Source: Putridiphycobacter sp045110285 (lineage in GTDB: Bacteria > Bacteroidota > Bacteroidia > Flavobacteriales_D > Crocinitomicaceae). Taken from it: a DNA stretch of 64,000 nucleotides. A program made the translations under genes and the position numbers. The DNA is taken from contig JBGCGA010000044.1 in NCBI GenBank assembly GCA_045110285.1, forward strand, positions 18,849-82,848, written 5' to 3'. The notes under the pieces are model-generated. The model saw nothing but the letters and a program-made list of their open reading frames with translations, was not told the DNA's origin and did no database searches. This document shows positions 43,941-51,351 of this stretch, in pieces (positions within the stretch are counted from its first letter, which is position 1; each line of letters opens with the position of its first letter).

Positions 43941-43978
43941 AAAAAGGAGTCCCAACACAAGGTTAGGGCTCCTTTTTT
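43941..43978. terminator. Bidirectional terminator
   Basis: AAAAAAGGAGTCCCAAC pairs with GGTTAGGGCTCCTTTTTT. A runs on one side and T runs on the other let it stop both the plus-strand Mla-linked gene (ends 43924) and the minus-strand purQ (ends 43997). Confidence 0.85.
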
Positions 43979-43996
43979 GTATCAATTAGTTTTGGA

Positions 43997-44686
43997 TTAT
44001 ACCAATTGCTTTAATACCGACATAAAAATGGCTCTGCCATCTGTGTTTCCTAAATTCGGATCAACAGCCCTTTCAGGATGCGGCATCATTCCAAACACAT
44101 TTTTCCCTTTATTTGTAGTACCTGCAATACTTAATAAGCTTCCGTTTGGATTGGATTCATCTGCTACTTCCCCACTTTCTGTTGCATATTTAAACAAAAT
44201 TTGGTCATTATCTTGAAGTCTTTTTAGTTCATCTTCAGACGCATAAAAACGTCCTTCGCCATGAGCAATCGGAATTTTATATACTTTATCAAAATCTAAA
44301 TTTTGAGTAATTGGTGCCGATTTAGAAGTTGGTTTTAAGAAGACATTCTTGCAAATAAATTTTTGTGAATTATTATGAAGTAATGCACCATCCAGCAAAT
44401 GAGTTTCAGTAAGCATTTGGTATCCATTACAAACCCCCATTACATAACCACCTTTGTTCGCATGTTCAATTACTGATTGCATAATCGGTGAAAAACTAGC
44501 TATCGCGCCTGACCGTAAATAATCACCATAAGAAAATCCGCCAGGTAATATTACAAAATCAACCCCTTTTAGGTCATGATCTTTATGCCATAACTTCTCA
44601 ACTTTTTGATCCAACATTGATTCTAAAGTGTAAACCATGTCTTGGTCACAATTAGATCCGGGAAACGTAATAACTCCAAACTTCAT
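43997..44686 (-). CDS. purQ: Phosphoribosylformylglycinamidine synthase, glutaminase subunit
   Basis: The 229-aa product is PurQ, a class I glutamine amidotransferase feeding ammonia to PurL in purine synthesis. It starts MKFGVITFPGSNCDQD and has the nucleophile Cys in GVCNGYQML, the oxyanion region LPGGFSYGDYLRSGAIA and the His-Glu pair in MMPHPERA. A separate PurQ means PurL is encoded elsewhere, not fused here. An exact -7 box is 23 bases before the ATG. Confidence 0.96.
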   Translation of the reverse strand: MKFGVITFPGSNCDQDMVYTLESMLDQKVEKLWHKDHDLKGVDFVILPGGFSYGDYLRSGAIASFSPIMQSVIEHANKGGYVMGVCNGYQMLTETHLLDGALLHNNSQKFICKNVFLKPTSKSAPITQNLDFDKVYKIPIAHGEGRFYASEDELKRLQDNDQILFKYATESGEVADESNPNGSLLSIAGTTNKGKNVFGMMPHPERAVDPNLGNTDGRAIFMSVLKQLV

Positions 44687-44709
44687 TTTTATAACTTTTA
44701 ATAGGTGGG

Positions 44710-44717
44710 CAAAGTTA
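44710..44717 (-). promoter_or_regulatory. -7 box TAACTTTG before purQ
   Basis: An exact TAnnTTTG match on the minus strand, 23 bases before the ATG at 44686. Confidence 0.35.
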
Positions 44718-44753
44718 ATTATTTACGAGAATAATCAGCCATTGGCTTATTAA

Positions 44754-45704
44754 CTAAAACACATAAATTCTTAACAAATTAATAATTAATAGCGTCGCTG
44801 TTATCAAACTTAACACTTTGCCCTTTTTCATATTCAAAATTGGCAAAGAAATCAGTAATGTTAACGGCACAGTAAAAAGCATATACCATATGCCATACAT
44901 CCAATATATGACAACTGATAATATGAAAGTAATACTTGTAAAAAAAGCTAGAATATTGACTTGTCTCCTCTCAATATTTGACTGAAATCTAAACTGCTTA
45001 GCTAAATTAATTAATGCGATAAGTACCACTGTCAACAGAAGAAAAAAACTAGCGAAATCATACCAATAATATTGTACAATATTGGGATTCGTAACATTTG
45101 AATTGACTACAATACTGCTTGAATTTAAATATTGTATTGAAAATAAGTAAATGGCAGGTATGACCATACCCAATAACCCGACTAACCACTCTCGATATTG
45201 AAATGGCCTAAATGTAAGCAAACTATAAAACACAACTGTTCCCACAGGCAGCAACCAAAACGAAAATAAAAAACTACATCCAATCAATATACCGCTTAAA
45301 AAAGAAACGTGTATAGCTGTTTTATTTTGATCTAAATCAATAATTTTTAAGAAAACTAATGAAAAAAGAAGATCCAAAATAAAGTAAGAATGAAAATAAA
45401 AATCTGATATTGTACTGGCAATTAAAATATAAACAAAAATTGGGAAACCTGTATTCTTACTGTAGAAGCTGGTTTTATTAAAAGCTTTATTTATGAAATA
45501 ACCAGTGACAAGTAAAACAAGTACTGTCAATATATAGTCGAACACGTTACTTCTTTCAACTTTTTGTAACATACCAGAATACCAGCTAAAAAAGTGATAA
45601 CGTTCAGGTATAGTCTTATAAAAAACTCCCGCAGTTGCCGATAGTATAAAAATTATACAAACCGCATAAACTAGAGCTATATTTGATTTGAATTGTTTTA
45701 ACAT
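44754..45704 (-). CDS. DUF6427-like multi-pass membrane protein
   Basis: The 316-aa product is almost entirely hydrophobic, with about 9-10 predicted membrane segments. It begins MLKQFKSNIALVY; the ATG at 45704 is preferred to a TTG two codons upstream. The pattern, with an Arg/His-containing first loop (TIPERYHFFSWY) and RPFQYREWLVGLLG, matches the Bacteroidota DUF6427 family of unknown function, though the assignment rests on memory. It is divergent from a small membrane-protein gene (90-base gap). Confidence 0.65.
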   Translation of the reverse strand: MLKQFKSNIALVYAVCIIFILSATAGVFYKTIPERYHFFSWYSGMLQKVERSNVFDYILTVLVLLVTGYFINKAFNKTSFYSKNTGFPIFVYILIASTISDFYFHSYFILDLLFSLVFLKIIDLDQNKTAIHVSFLSGILIGCSFLFSFWLLPVGTVVFYSLLTFRPFQYREWLVGLLGMVIPAIYLFSIQYLNSSSIVVNSNVTNPNIVQYYWYDFASFFLLLTVVLIALINLAKQFRFQSNIERRQVNILAFFTSITFILSVVIYWMYGIWYMLFTVPLTLLISLPILNMKKGKVLSLITATLLIINLLRIYVF

Positions 45705-45745
45705 TAGCAACTTGACAATACAACCATTTTTGTGTGATTTATGTA

Positions 45746-45774
45746 TTGTTGAATTAGATTTTTAATTAAATTTG
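45746..45774 (+). promoter_or_regulatory. Promoter with -33 TTG and -7 TAAATTTG
   Basis: TTG at 45746-45748, an 18-base spacer and an exact -7 box TAAATTTG (45767-45774), 20 bases before the ATG at 45795. This is the most complete Bacteroidota promoter in the window. Confidence 0.5.
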
Positions 45775-45794
45775 TTGAACAAAATTAACAAGAA

Positions 45795-45986
45795 ATGAGT
45801 AGTTCAGATTTTTTTTTCGGTTTAAAAGATGGTTTTTATTGGTTATTTGAAAACACATTAGAAGTACTTGGTGATTTACCGTGGCAAGGTGTTCTCATTT
45901 TTGGATTTGTTGCCTTCGGATATTGGATGAAAAGACAAGTTGATTACAACAAAATTGCTGAAAATGATTCAGATCAAATAAAATAA
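45795..45986 (+). CDS. Small single-pass membrane protein (possibly DUF6341)
   Basis: The 63-aa product has one hydrophobic segment (~33-47, VLIFGFVAFGYWMK) preceded by an amphipathic Phe/Trp-rich stretch. The WMK...DYNKIAEN tail resembles a small Bacteroidota family often found beside DUF6427 genes (DUF6341), but this is from memory. A good promoter and a strong terminator flank it, so it is transcribed alone and is a real small gene. The function is unknown. Confidence 0.65.
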   Translation: MSSSDFFFGLKDGFYWLFENTLEVLGDLPWQGVLIFGFVAFGYWMKRQVDYNKIAENDSDQIK

Positions 45987-46005
45987 TAGAGAAGAAATTT
46001 AATTG

Positions 46006-46038
46006 AAAACCGCTAATGATAAGTTTGCGGTTTTTTTT
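46006..46038 (+). terminator. Terminator after the small membrane-protein gene
   Basis: AAAACCGC pairs with GCGGTTTT across a 13-base loop, followed by a run of T. It ends the transcript of 45795-45986, 19 bases after the stop. It also just touches the end of the next gene on the opposite strand. Confidence 0.8.
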
Positions 46039-46270
46039 ATTTCATGTTTTTCCAATTTCGAAAAAAAGAAAAGATATGTTTGTGAAAAACAATAAATAAA
46101 ATTACATATGGAATGATCATAATATAGATTATCCCCATATTTATTCCACTCCCATCTTCCTCCCACTGAGCCTCTGCTTGTGCTTTACACATAACGCATT
46201 GCGCACTTGCATTCGCGGCAAGCCACAGACATAATATGGTAAGAGAAATTATTCGAAAGGTCGATTTCAT
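46037..46270 (-). CDS. Small exported membrane protein with CVMCK motif
   Basis: The 77-aa product has a signal peptide (~1-23, ending ASAQ), then at once CVMCKAQAEAQWEEDGSG, and one transmembrane helix (~47-63), ending with Lys-rich residues inside. The Cys-x2-Cys directly after the cleavage site, then GxNxGIIYIM, is seen in many Bacteroidota small proteins of unknown role. Metal or haem binding is possible but not shown. A TATCTTTG box lies 6 bases before the ATG. Confidence 0.65.
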   Translation of the reverse strand: MKSTFRIISLTILCLWLAANASAQCVMCKAQAEAQWEEDGSGINMGIIYIMIIPYVILFIVFHKHIFSFFRNWKNMK

Positions 46271-46346
46271 TTAAGGCAAAGATAAACTTTTTTTAAGGCT
46301 CAAATAAATGATTTTTTACGTTATTTGCAGAAGTAAAGTATTTTTT

Positions 46347-47345
46347 ATGGAAAACGTAACCACTTTAGGAGAATTCATAATAGACAGACAAAAGGACTAC
46401 CCTAGCTCTACAGGAGAATTTACTCAATTACTTAGTGCAATTACATTGGCATCTAAAATTGTAAGTCAGCAGATAAACAAAGCGGGATTACTTAACGACA
46501 TTTTAGGTGCCGCCGAGTCAGAAAATATTCAAGGAGAGCAACAACAAAAACTTGATATTTATGCAAACAATCAATTTATCAAGGCGCTTGATCGTCAGCA
46601 AGTCATTTGCGGCATTGCGTCTGAAGAAAATGACGATTACATAGAACTTAGCAAAAAAGGAAAATATATCGTCGCAATGGACCCTCTAGATGGCTCATCA
46701 AACATTGATGTAAATGTGTCGGTAGGAACTATTTTTAGTATCTACGAACGTACATCTTCGATAGGAAGCAAGGTGACAGATGCGGATTTCCTTCAGAAAG
46801 GTACTGCACAAATAGCGGCGGGCTATGTTATTTATGGTTCTTCAACAATGCTGGTATATACGACAGGAAATGGTGTGAATGGCTTTACATACGACCCAGG
46901 TATTGGTGTTTTTATTCTTTCTCATCAAAACATGAAATTTCCAAATTCAGGTAAAATATACTCCATGAACGAAGGAAATTTCTTCAATTGCTCAGAAGGT
47001 GTTCAAGAGTATATAAAATATGCTCAAACAATTGACAAAGCTACAAATAGACCATACACTGGTAGATATATTGGCTCTCTTGTTGCAGACTTTCACAGAA
47101 ACATCATAAAAGGTGGGATTTATATTTATCCTTCCACTCAATCAGCTCCCAATGGTAAATTAAGACTTCTTTATGAGTGCAATCCTATTGCTTTTATTGC
47201 AGAGCAAGCTGGAGGAAAAGCGACTGATGGAATAAACAGAATTCTGGAAATTGAACCTAAACAGCTACATCAAAGAGCACCGTTGTTTACAGGTATCACA
47301 TCAATGGTAGAGAAAGCTGAATCGTTCTTAAATAAGACTAGGTAA
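46347..47345 (+). CDS. fbp: Class 1 fructose-1,6-bisphosphatase
   Basis: The 332-aa product has the catalytic metal motif DPLDGSSNID, SEEND and the substrate-binding GRYIGSLVADFHRN, all typical of class 1 FBPase. It hydrolyses fructose-1,6-bisphosphate in gluconeogenesis. The ATG at 46347 gives the family's usual start (MENVTTLGEFI); the longer ORF from 46308 is rejected. It overlaps the convergent thioesterase gene by 8 bases. Confidence 0.95.
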   Translation: MENVTTLGEFIIDRQKDYPSSTGEFTQLLSAITLASKIVSQQINKAGLLNDILGAAESENIQGEQQQKLDIYANNQFIKALDRQQVICGIASEENDDYIELSKKGKYIVAMDPLDGSSNIDVNVSVGTIFSIYERTSSIGSKVTDADFLQKGTAQIAAGYVIYGSSTMLVYTTGNGVNGFTYDPGIGVFILSHQNMKFPNSGKIYSMNEGNFFNCSEGVQEYIKYAQTIDKATNRPYTGRYIGSLVADFHRNIIKGGIYIYPSTQSAPNGKLRLLYECNPIAFIAEQAGGKATDGINRILEIEPKQLHQRAPLFTGITSMVEKAESFLNKTR

Positions 47346-47847
47346 ATAAGGCTTTTAGTTCAGTGGCATCCTCAGGTTTCATTTTATCAGCTAAAATTAA
47401 GCTGAGTTGTTTTCTTCTTAAAGCCCCGTCAAACCTTAATTTTTCTTCCTCTGTCTCGGCAATTACTGCAGGTATTTCAATCGGCAATCCATTTTGATCT
47501 ACTGCAACAAAAGTATAAATTGCTTGATTACTTGAAATTATTTTATCCGTTGATTTATCTTCAATACTAACATCAATTATTACTTCCATTGAAGACTTAA
47601 ATGCTCTGGATACTTTGGCTTTTAGAGTAACAGTATCGCCCAATTTAATAGGTTCATTAAAGGTTACATTGTTCACGGACGCTGTAACTGCAACTCTTTT
47701 ACTGTGCCTATTTGCTGAAACGAATGCAATTTCATCCATCCAAGCCAATAACCTTCCACCAAACAGATTACCTAAGGTATTTGTATCATTTGGTAATACT
47801 AATTTTGTGCTTTCTGCAAGAGATATTTTTGCTGGTTTTGCTGTCAT
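47338..47847 (-). CDS. Hotdog-fold acyl-CoA thioesterase
   Basis: From the ATG at 47847 the product is 169 aa with one hotdog domain of the YciA/BACH group: NLFGGRLLAWMDEIAFVSANRHS holds the catalytic Asp/Glu region (split here only by description), followed by VAVTASVNNVTFNEPI. It hydrolyses acyl-CoA to free acid and CoA. A GTG at 47856 lies in the upstream terminator stem tail and is less likely. The start lies just after the terminator of the PpiD-like gene, so its own promoter is not obvious. Confidence 0.87.
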   Translation of the reverse strand: MTAKPAKISLAESTKLVLPNDTNTLGNLFGGRLLAWMDEIAFVSANRHSKRVAVTASVNNVTFNEPIKLGDTVTLKAKVSRAFKSSMEVIIDVSIEDKSTDKIISSNQAIYTFVAVDQNGLPIEIPAVIAETEEEKLRFDGALRRKQLSLILADKMKPEDATELKALFT

Positions 47848-47856
47848 ATATATCAC

Positions 47857-47886
47857 AAAAAAAAAGTACCCCTTCGGAGCACTTTC
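47857..47886 (-). terminator. Terminator after the PpiD-like gene
   Basis: On the minus strand AAAGTGCTCC pairs imperfectly with GGGGTACTTT, followed by nine T. It lies 5 bases after the stop of the gene at 47891 and only ~10 bases before the thioesterase start. Confidence 0.75.
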
Positions 47887-47890
47887 TAGT

Positions 47891-50128
47891 TTATCTTCCT
47901 TGGGCAGCTTTCTTCAGCCTATTATCTACAATGTTGGCTTTTTCTCGAAGCGCTTTCATCACATTACCGTCCGCATTACTTGTTCTTGTATTTAATAGTG
48001 CTGCACGTTCTGATGAAAAATCATAGTCTTCAGGAATTGCCGCTTCATTCACCTTGTCAAGAACTATCAAGAAAATACCTGACTCACCCTTAAGCGGCTT
48101 TAGCATTGCACCCTCATTTTCCTTAGAAACCGCAAAAATAGATCCAATCACTCCATATTCATTTCCACCGACCCCAGATATTGTTCCTTGACTTAGAGTT
48201 ACTACGGCAGTTTGGACTTTTCCGTTTGGAATTGTATTGGCAACTTCATTAATGTTACTAATATTTGACATTATTTCTGAGTAATATGCTGCCTTCTTCT
48301 CTTTTAATGCTGGTGTTCTCATTTGCGCTTTAACCGCTTCGAAAGATGGCACACCTTCCGGAACTTTTGATAAAATAACAGCAACTTTTATTTTTGAATC
48401 ATCCATTATTGTAGTTGACACATCACCTACTTCAGCATCTAATGAGAAGGCAAACTTTTGAACTTTCTGGTAATCAGTAAACCCATTAACGAATCGAGAT
48501 GACAAAAACAATTTAGAATTGTTGGTTATTAAATTATTTTCTTTGGCAATTTTAAAGAATGCGCTATCTTCTTTACTCGCTTCAACATCATTAATAAAAT
48601 CGTAAGCAATATTTTCTGCACTTTGAATAGTTTTCACACCTGGCTTAACAGTTTTTCGAACAGGCGCAAGTTTTGGAAGCTTTCTATCTTCTCTTCCTAG
48701 CACCTCTACGATATGGTAACCATATGTTGTTTTGACTAACTGCAGTGCTCCTTTTGCCCCTTCAAATGAAGCTTTATCGAATTCAGGAACCATGGCACCT
48801 TCTTTAAACCATTTATACTCTCCTCCATTTGCTTTTGAACCAGGATCATCTGAAAACTTTTCTACCATTTCCACAAAATTGTCTTTTGATTTAATCACTC
48901 TTATAATACTATCAGCTAATTGTTTTGCTTCTGGAACAGACTTACTTGCTCCTTCATTTGCTGAAATTAATATATGGCGCACCCAGGCTCTTTTAGAATT
49001 TTCAAAACCGTTAACTTTTGCGATTGCAATTTGTAGCTGACCTTCCGAATTTACAGTTTCAAAAGGACCGATAACGTCTCCCTCGCTACTAGCTTGAACT
49101 ATACTATCAATAGAAGCTGGATACTTAAAGTTTTTACTTTTTTCATCAATAATTAACTCCTCAGTATCACCTAATTCAAATCCAATCGTATCAGCATAAA
49201 ACTTATCTTCTCCCTTTTGCGCCATGAAATAAATATTGTTTTCGGTAGCCTCAAAGTCAGCTTTTAACTTTGTCATTTCAGCTTTTAACTCTGCTAGATC
49301 TTCGCTGCTGTAGTTGACAGGAAATTCAACAAATTGAATTTCAGCAGACTCTGATGCTTGATTGTATTTTTCATCATTTTTATGCTTTTGGTAGTACGCC
49401 TTAATATCTTCGTCAGAAAATCCTATTTCAGCTTCAGAAACAGCACTGTAAGGCTGATAAACAAAACTAATCTCTCTTGACTCAGCGTTTGCCATGTAAG
49501 AATCTTCCAACTCTAAAGAGTTCACATAAATTCCGTTTTTGATCAAGGCGACAAATTTATCAGTGCTTCTAGCGTCTTTTAGTTCTGTTTCAAAGTTTTT
49601 CCATTGAATTTTAGCTTGTCTCCATCTGCTATACACTGCAGTATCAGTGGAATTAGGACTTGATTGTAAGCCTTCTAAATACTTTACTACTGAATCTCTT
49701 GAAAACTCTCCAAGGTTATTTTTAAACATTCCAATATCTGAAACCCACGGATGTATATTGTTTCCTGACACCATGTCATTGACTTCTTGCCCAGAAGTTT
49801 CAAGACCCAAATCAGCTAATTGACTACCCATCAACTTTTTTCTGATTATCTCATTGAAAGCTTGATCTCTTGAAGTTTGCTCATCAGTTGCAGTATAATC
49901 ATTGTTTTGGTACTGTGCGTTTTGCTTATCTCTTGTCACAAAACTCTCTTCTAACTTATTTAGCTCTACTTCGTCCATATCCATTCCAGATATAGTACCG
50001 GTTGGAAGTGGCTCGACACCTCCACCAAAGTTTTTAAAACTATCAGTAAAAATAAATGCTAACATAGCTAAACCTATTACAATTAGTAATAGATATGAAT
50101 TTTTTTGAATTTTGCCAATAACTGCCAT
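47891..50128 (-). CDS. PpiD-like periplasmic peptidyl-prolyl isomerase
   Basis: The 745-aa product has an N-terminal membrane anchor (~12-28), a SurA-N/PpiD-type helical chaperone region (~35-230), and a parvulin domain (~340-460: WVRHILISANEG, then KFSDDPGSKANGGEYKWF and GAMVPEFDKASFEG). A degenerate second parvulin-like segment follows. PpiD-type foldases assist outer-membrane protein folding in the periplasm. A gene of this size and layout is common in Flavobacteriia. It precedes the thioesterase gene, separated by a terminator. Confidence 0.88.
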   Translation of the reverse strand: MAVIGKIQKNSYLLLIVIGLAMLAFIFTDSFKNFGGGVEPLPTGTISGMDMDEVELNKLEESFVTRDKQNAQYQNNDYTATDEQTSRDQAFNEIIRKKLMGSQLADLGLETSGQEVNDMVSGNNIHPWVSDIGMFKNNLGEFSRDSVVKYLEGLQSSPNSTDTAVYSRWRQAKIQWKNFETELKDARSTDKFVALIKNGIYVNSLELEDSYMANAESREISFVYQPYSAVSEAEIGFSDEDIKAYYQKHKNDEKYNQASESAEIQFVEFPVNYSSEDLAELKAEMTKLKADFEATENNIYFMAQKGEDKFYADTIGFELGDTEELIIDEKSKNFKYPASIDSIVQASSEGDVIGPFETVNSEGQLQIAIAKVNGFENSKRAWVRHILISANEGASKSVPEAKQLADSIIRVIKSKDNFVEMVEKFSDDPGSKANGGEYKWFKEGAMVPEFDKASFEGAKGALQLVKTTYGYHIVEVLGREDRKLPKLAPVRKTVKPGVKTIQSAENIAYDFINDVEASKEDSAFFKIAKENNLITNNSKLFLSSRFVNGFTDYQKVQKFAFSLDAEVGDVSTTIMDDSKIKVAVILSKVPEGVPSFEAVKAQMRTPALKEKKAAYYSEIMSNISNINEVANTIPNGKVQTAVVTLSQGTISGVGGNEYGVIGSIFAVSKENEGAMLKPLKGESGIFLIVLDKVNEAAIPEDYDFSSERAALLNTRTSNADGNVMKALREKANIVDNRLKKAAQGR

Positions 50129-50224
50129 TACAGTGAATTTAGTTTAATTATAAGAATTTGCGAATATACTTCTATTCCTTTAAATAAAAAAGAAGTAATC
50201 GAGATTATTTGCCTTTTACAACTT

Positions 50225-51292
50225 CTATTTTATGAGACCCAAACAATACTTTAAGCGTATGATTTTTTTAACAGATGCATATATTTGTTGTTCAAGTACT
50301 TTATCACTTTTTATCGCTAATAAAATATCATTTACCGCCTGTTTTGCATTAACTGGCATTAAAATGATATCGCAACCTGCTTTTGCAGCTGCAAGTTCAC
50401 ACTTCGGCACATTAATAACCCCTCCCATATTCATAGCATCAGTAATAACCAACCCGCTGAAATTTAATTCTTCTTTTAATAATCCAGTTACAATATTTCT
50501 TGAACAGGAGGATGGTAAATCACCTGTATCGTATTTTTCATTATTCTTTATGGCTATATGAGCGACCATTATTGACATAACACCGCTATTAATCAATGGA
50601 ATGTAGTTTTTAACTTCTTTCATGTCGCCATTGATATAAACTAAATTTTTATGCGTATCGCCAGTAACATATCCGTGGCCCGGAAAATGTTTTGCAGTTG
50701 CCACTATACCATTTGCCTGAGTCTCTTCAATAAAAATTTTCGACCACGCCTGAGCGGTATCCGAATTATTTCCAAAACTTCTACTACTAATCACCGCATT
50801 AGGTGACATATCTACCACAGGAGCGTAATTATAGGTAATTCCTATTTGTTTTAATTCCTTACAAATTAGTTGTGTGAAAAACTTCACTTCTTTCCTTGAA
50901 AGCATTTTATTAGCCCTTTTGATGGCTTGAGTACCTGAAATTTTTCGATTAATTAATGTTGGTTCTGCATCAGCTGAAAAAACAAGTGGTAGACCTTTGT
51001 TTTGCTTATCAAAATCTTTTCTCATTTCAATAAATCCTTGTTTCGTTCCATTCAATAAAATTACGCCTCCAACATACTTTTCAGTAATAAGCTGTTTTAC
51101 AACCGAAGTAGACTGACCTAACCTACCGGCAGCAACCACAATCATTTGCCCTACTTTTTCCTGCTGAGTAAGCGTGTGAAAAGTTGAATCTATTTTCTGA
51201 GCCAGAATTGGATGATATTTAAAAAAATCAGAAAGCGTAAACGTCATCCCATAATGACTAATCACTACAAAAAGAACTACAATTTTTTTCAT
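50225..51292 (-). CDS. Glycoside hydrolase family 3 enzyme (NagZ-like)
   Basis: From the ATG at 51292 the product is 355 aa with a signal sequence (~1-20). The GH3 TIM barrel is complete: GGVILLNG, then NYAPVVDM, ATAKHFPGHG (the NagZ general acid-base loop with His) and LVITDAMNM (nucleophile Asp). The NagZ-like size without a second domain suggests a beta-N-acetylhexosaminidase that acts on peptidoglycan fragments; the signal peptide places it in the periplasm, unlike cytoplasmic NagZ of enterobacteria. The longer ORF from 51304 uses TTG inside the terminator A/T run. Confidence 0.85.
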   Translation of the reverse strand: MKKIVVLFVVISHYGMTFTLSDFFKYHPILAQKIDSTFHTLTQQEKVGQMIVVAAGRLGQSTSVVKQLITEKYVGGVILLNGTKQGFIEMRKDFDKQNKGLPLVFSADAEPTLINRKISGTQAIKRANKMLSRKEVKFFTQLICKELKQIGITYNYAPVVDMSPNAVISSRSFGNNSDTAQAWSKIFIEETQANGIVATAKHFPGHGYVTGDTHKNLVYINGDMKEVKNYIPLINSGVMSIMVAHIAIKNNEKYDTGDLPSSCSRNIVTGLLKEELNFSGLVITDAMNMGGVINVPKCELAAAKAGCDIILMPVNAKQAVNDILLAIKSDKVLEQQIYASVKKIIRLKYCLGLIK

Positions 51293-51302
51293 AATTAAGA
51301 AC

Positions 51303-51334
51303 AAAAAAAAACTCCGTTAATCGCTTAACGGAGT
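51303..51334 (-). terminator. Terminator after the PD40/OmpA gene
   Basis: A perfect hairpin ACTCCGTTAA/TTAACGGAGT with a 4-base loop (TCGC), followed on the minus strand by a T run. It lies 17 bases after the stop at 51352 and 11 bases before the GH3 start. Confidence 0.9.
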
Positions 51335-51351
51335 TCATTAAATTAAACAGT

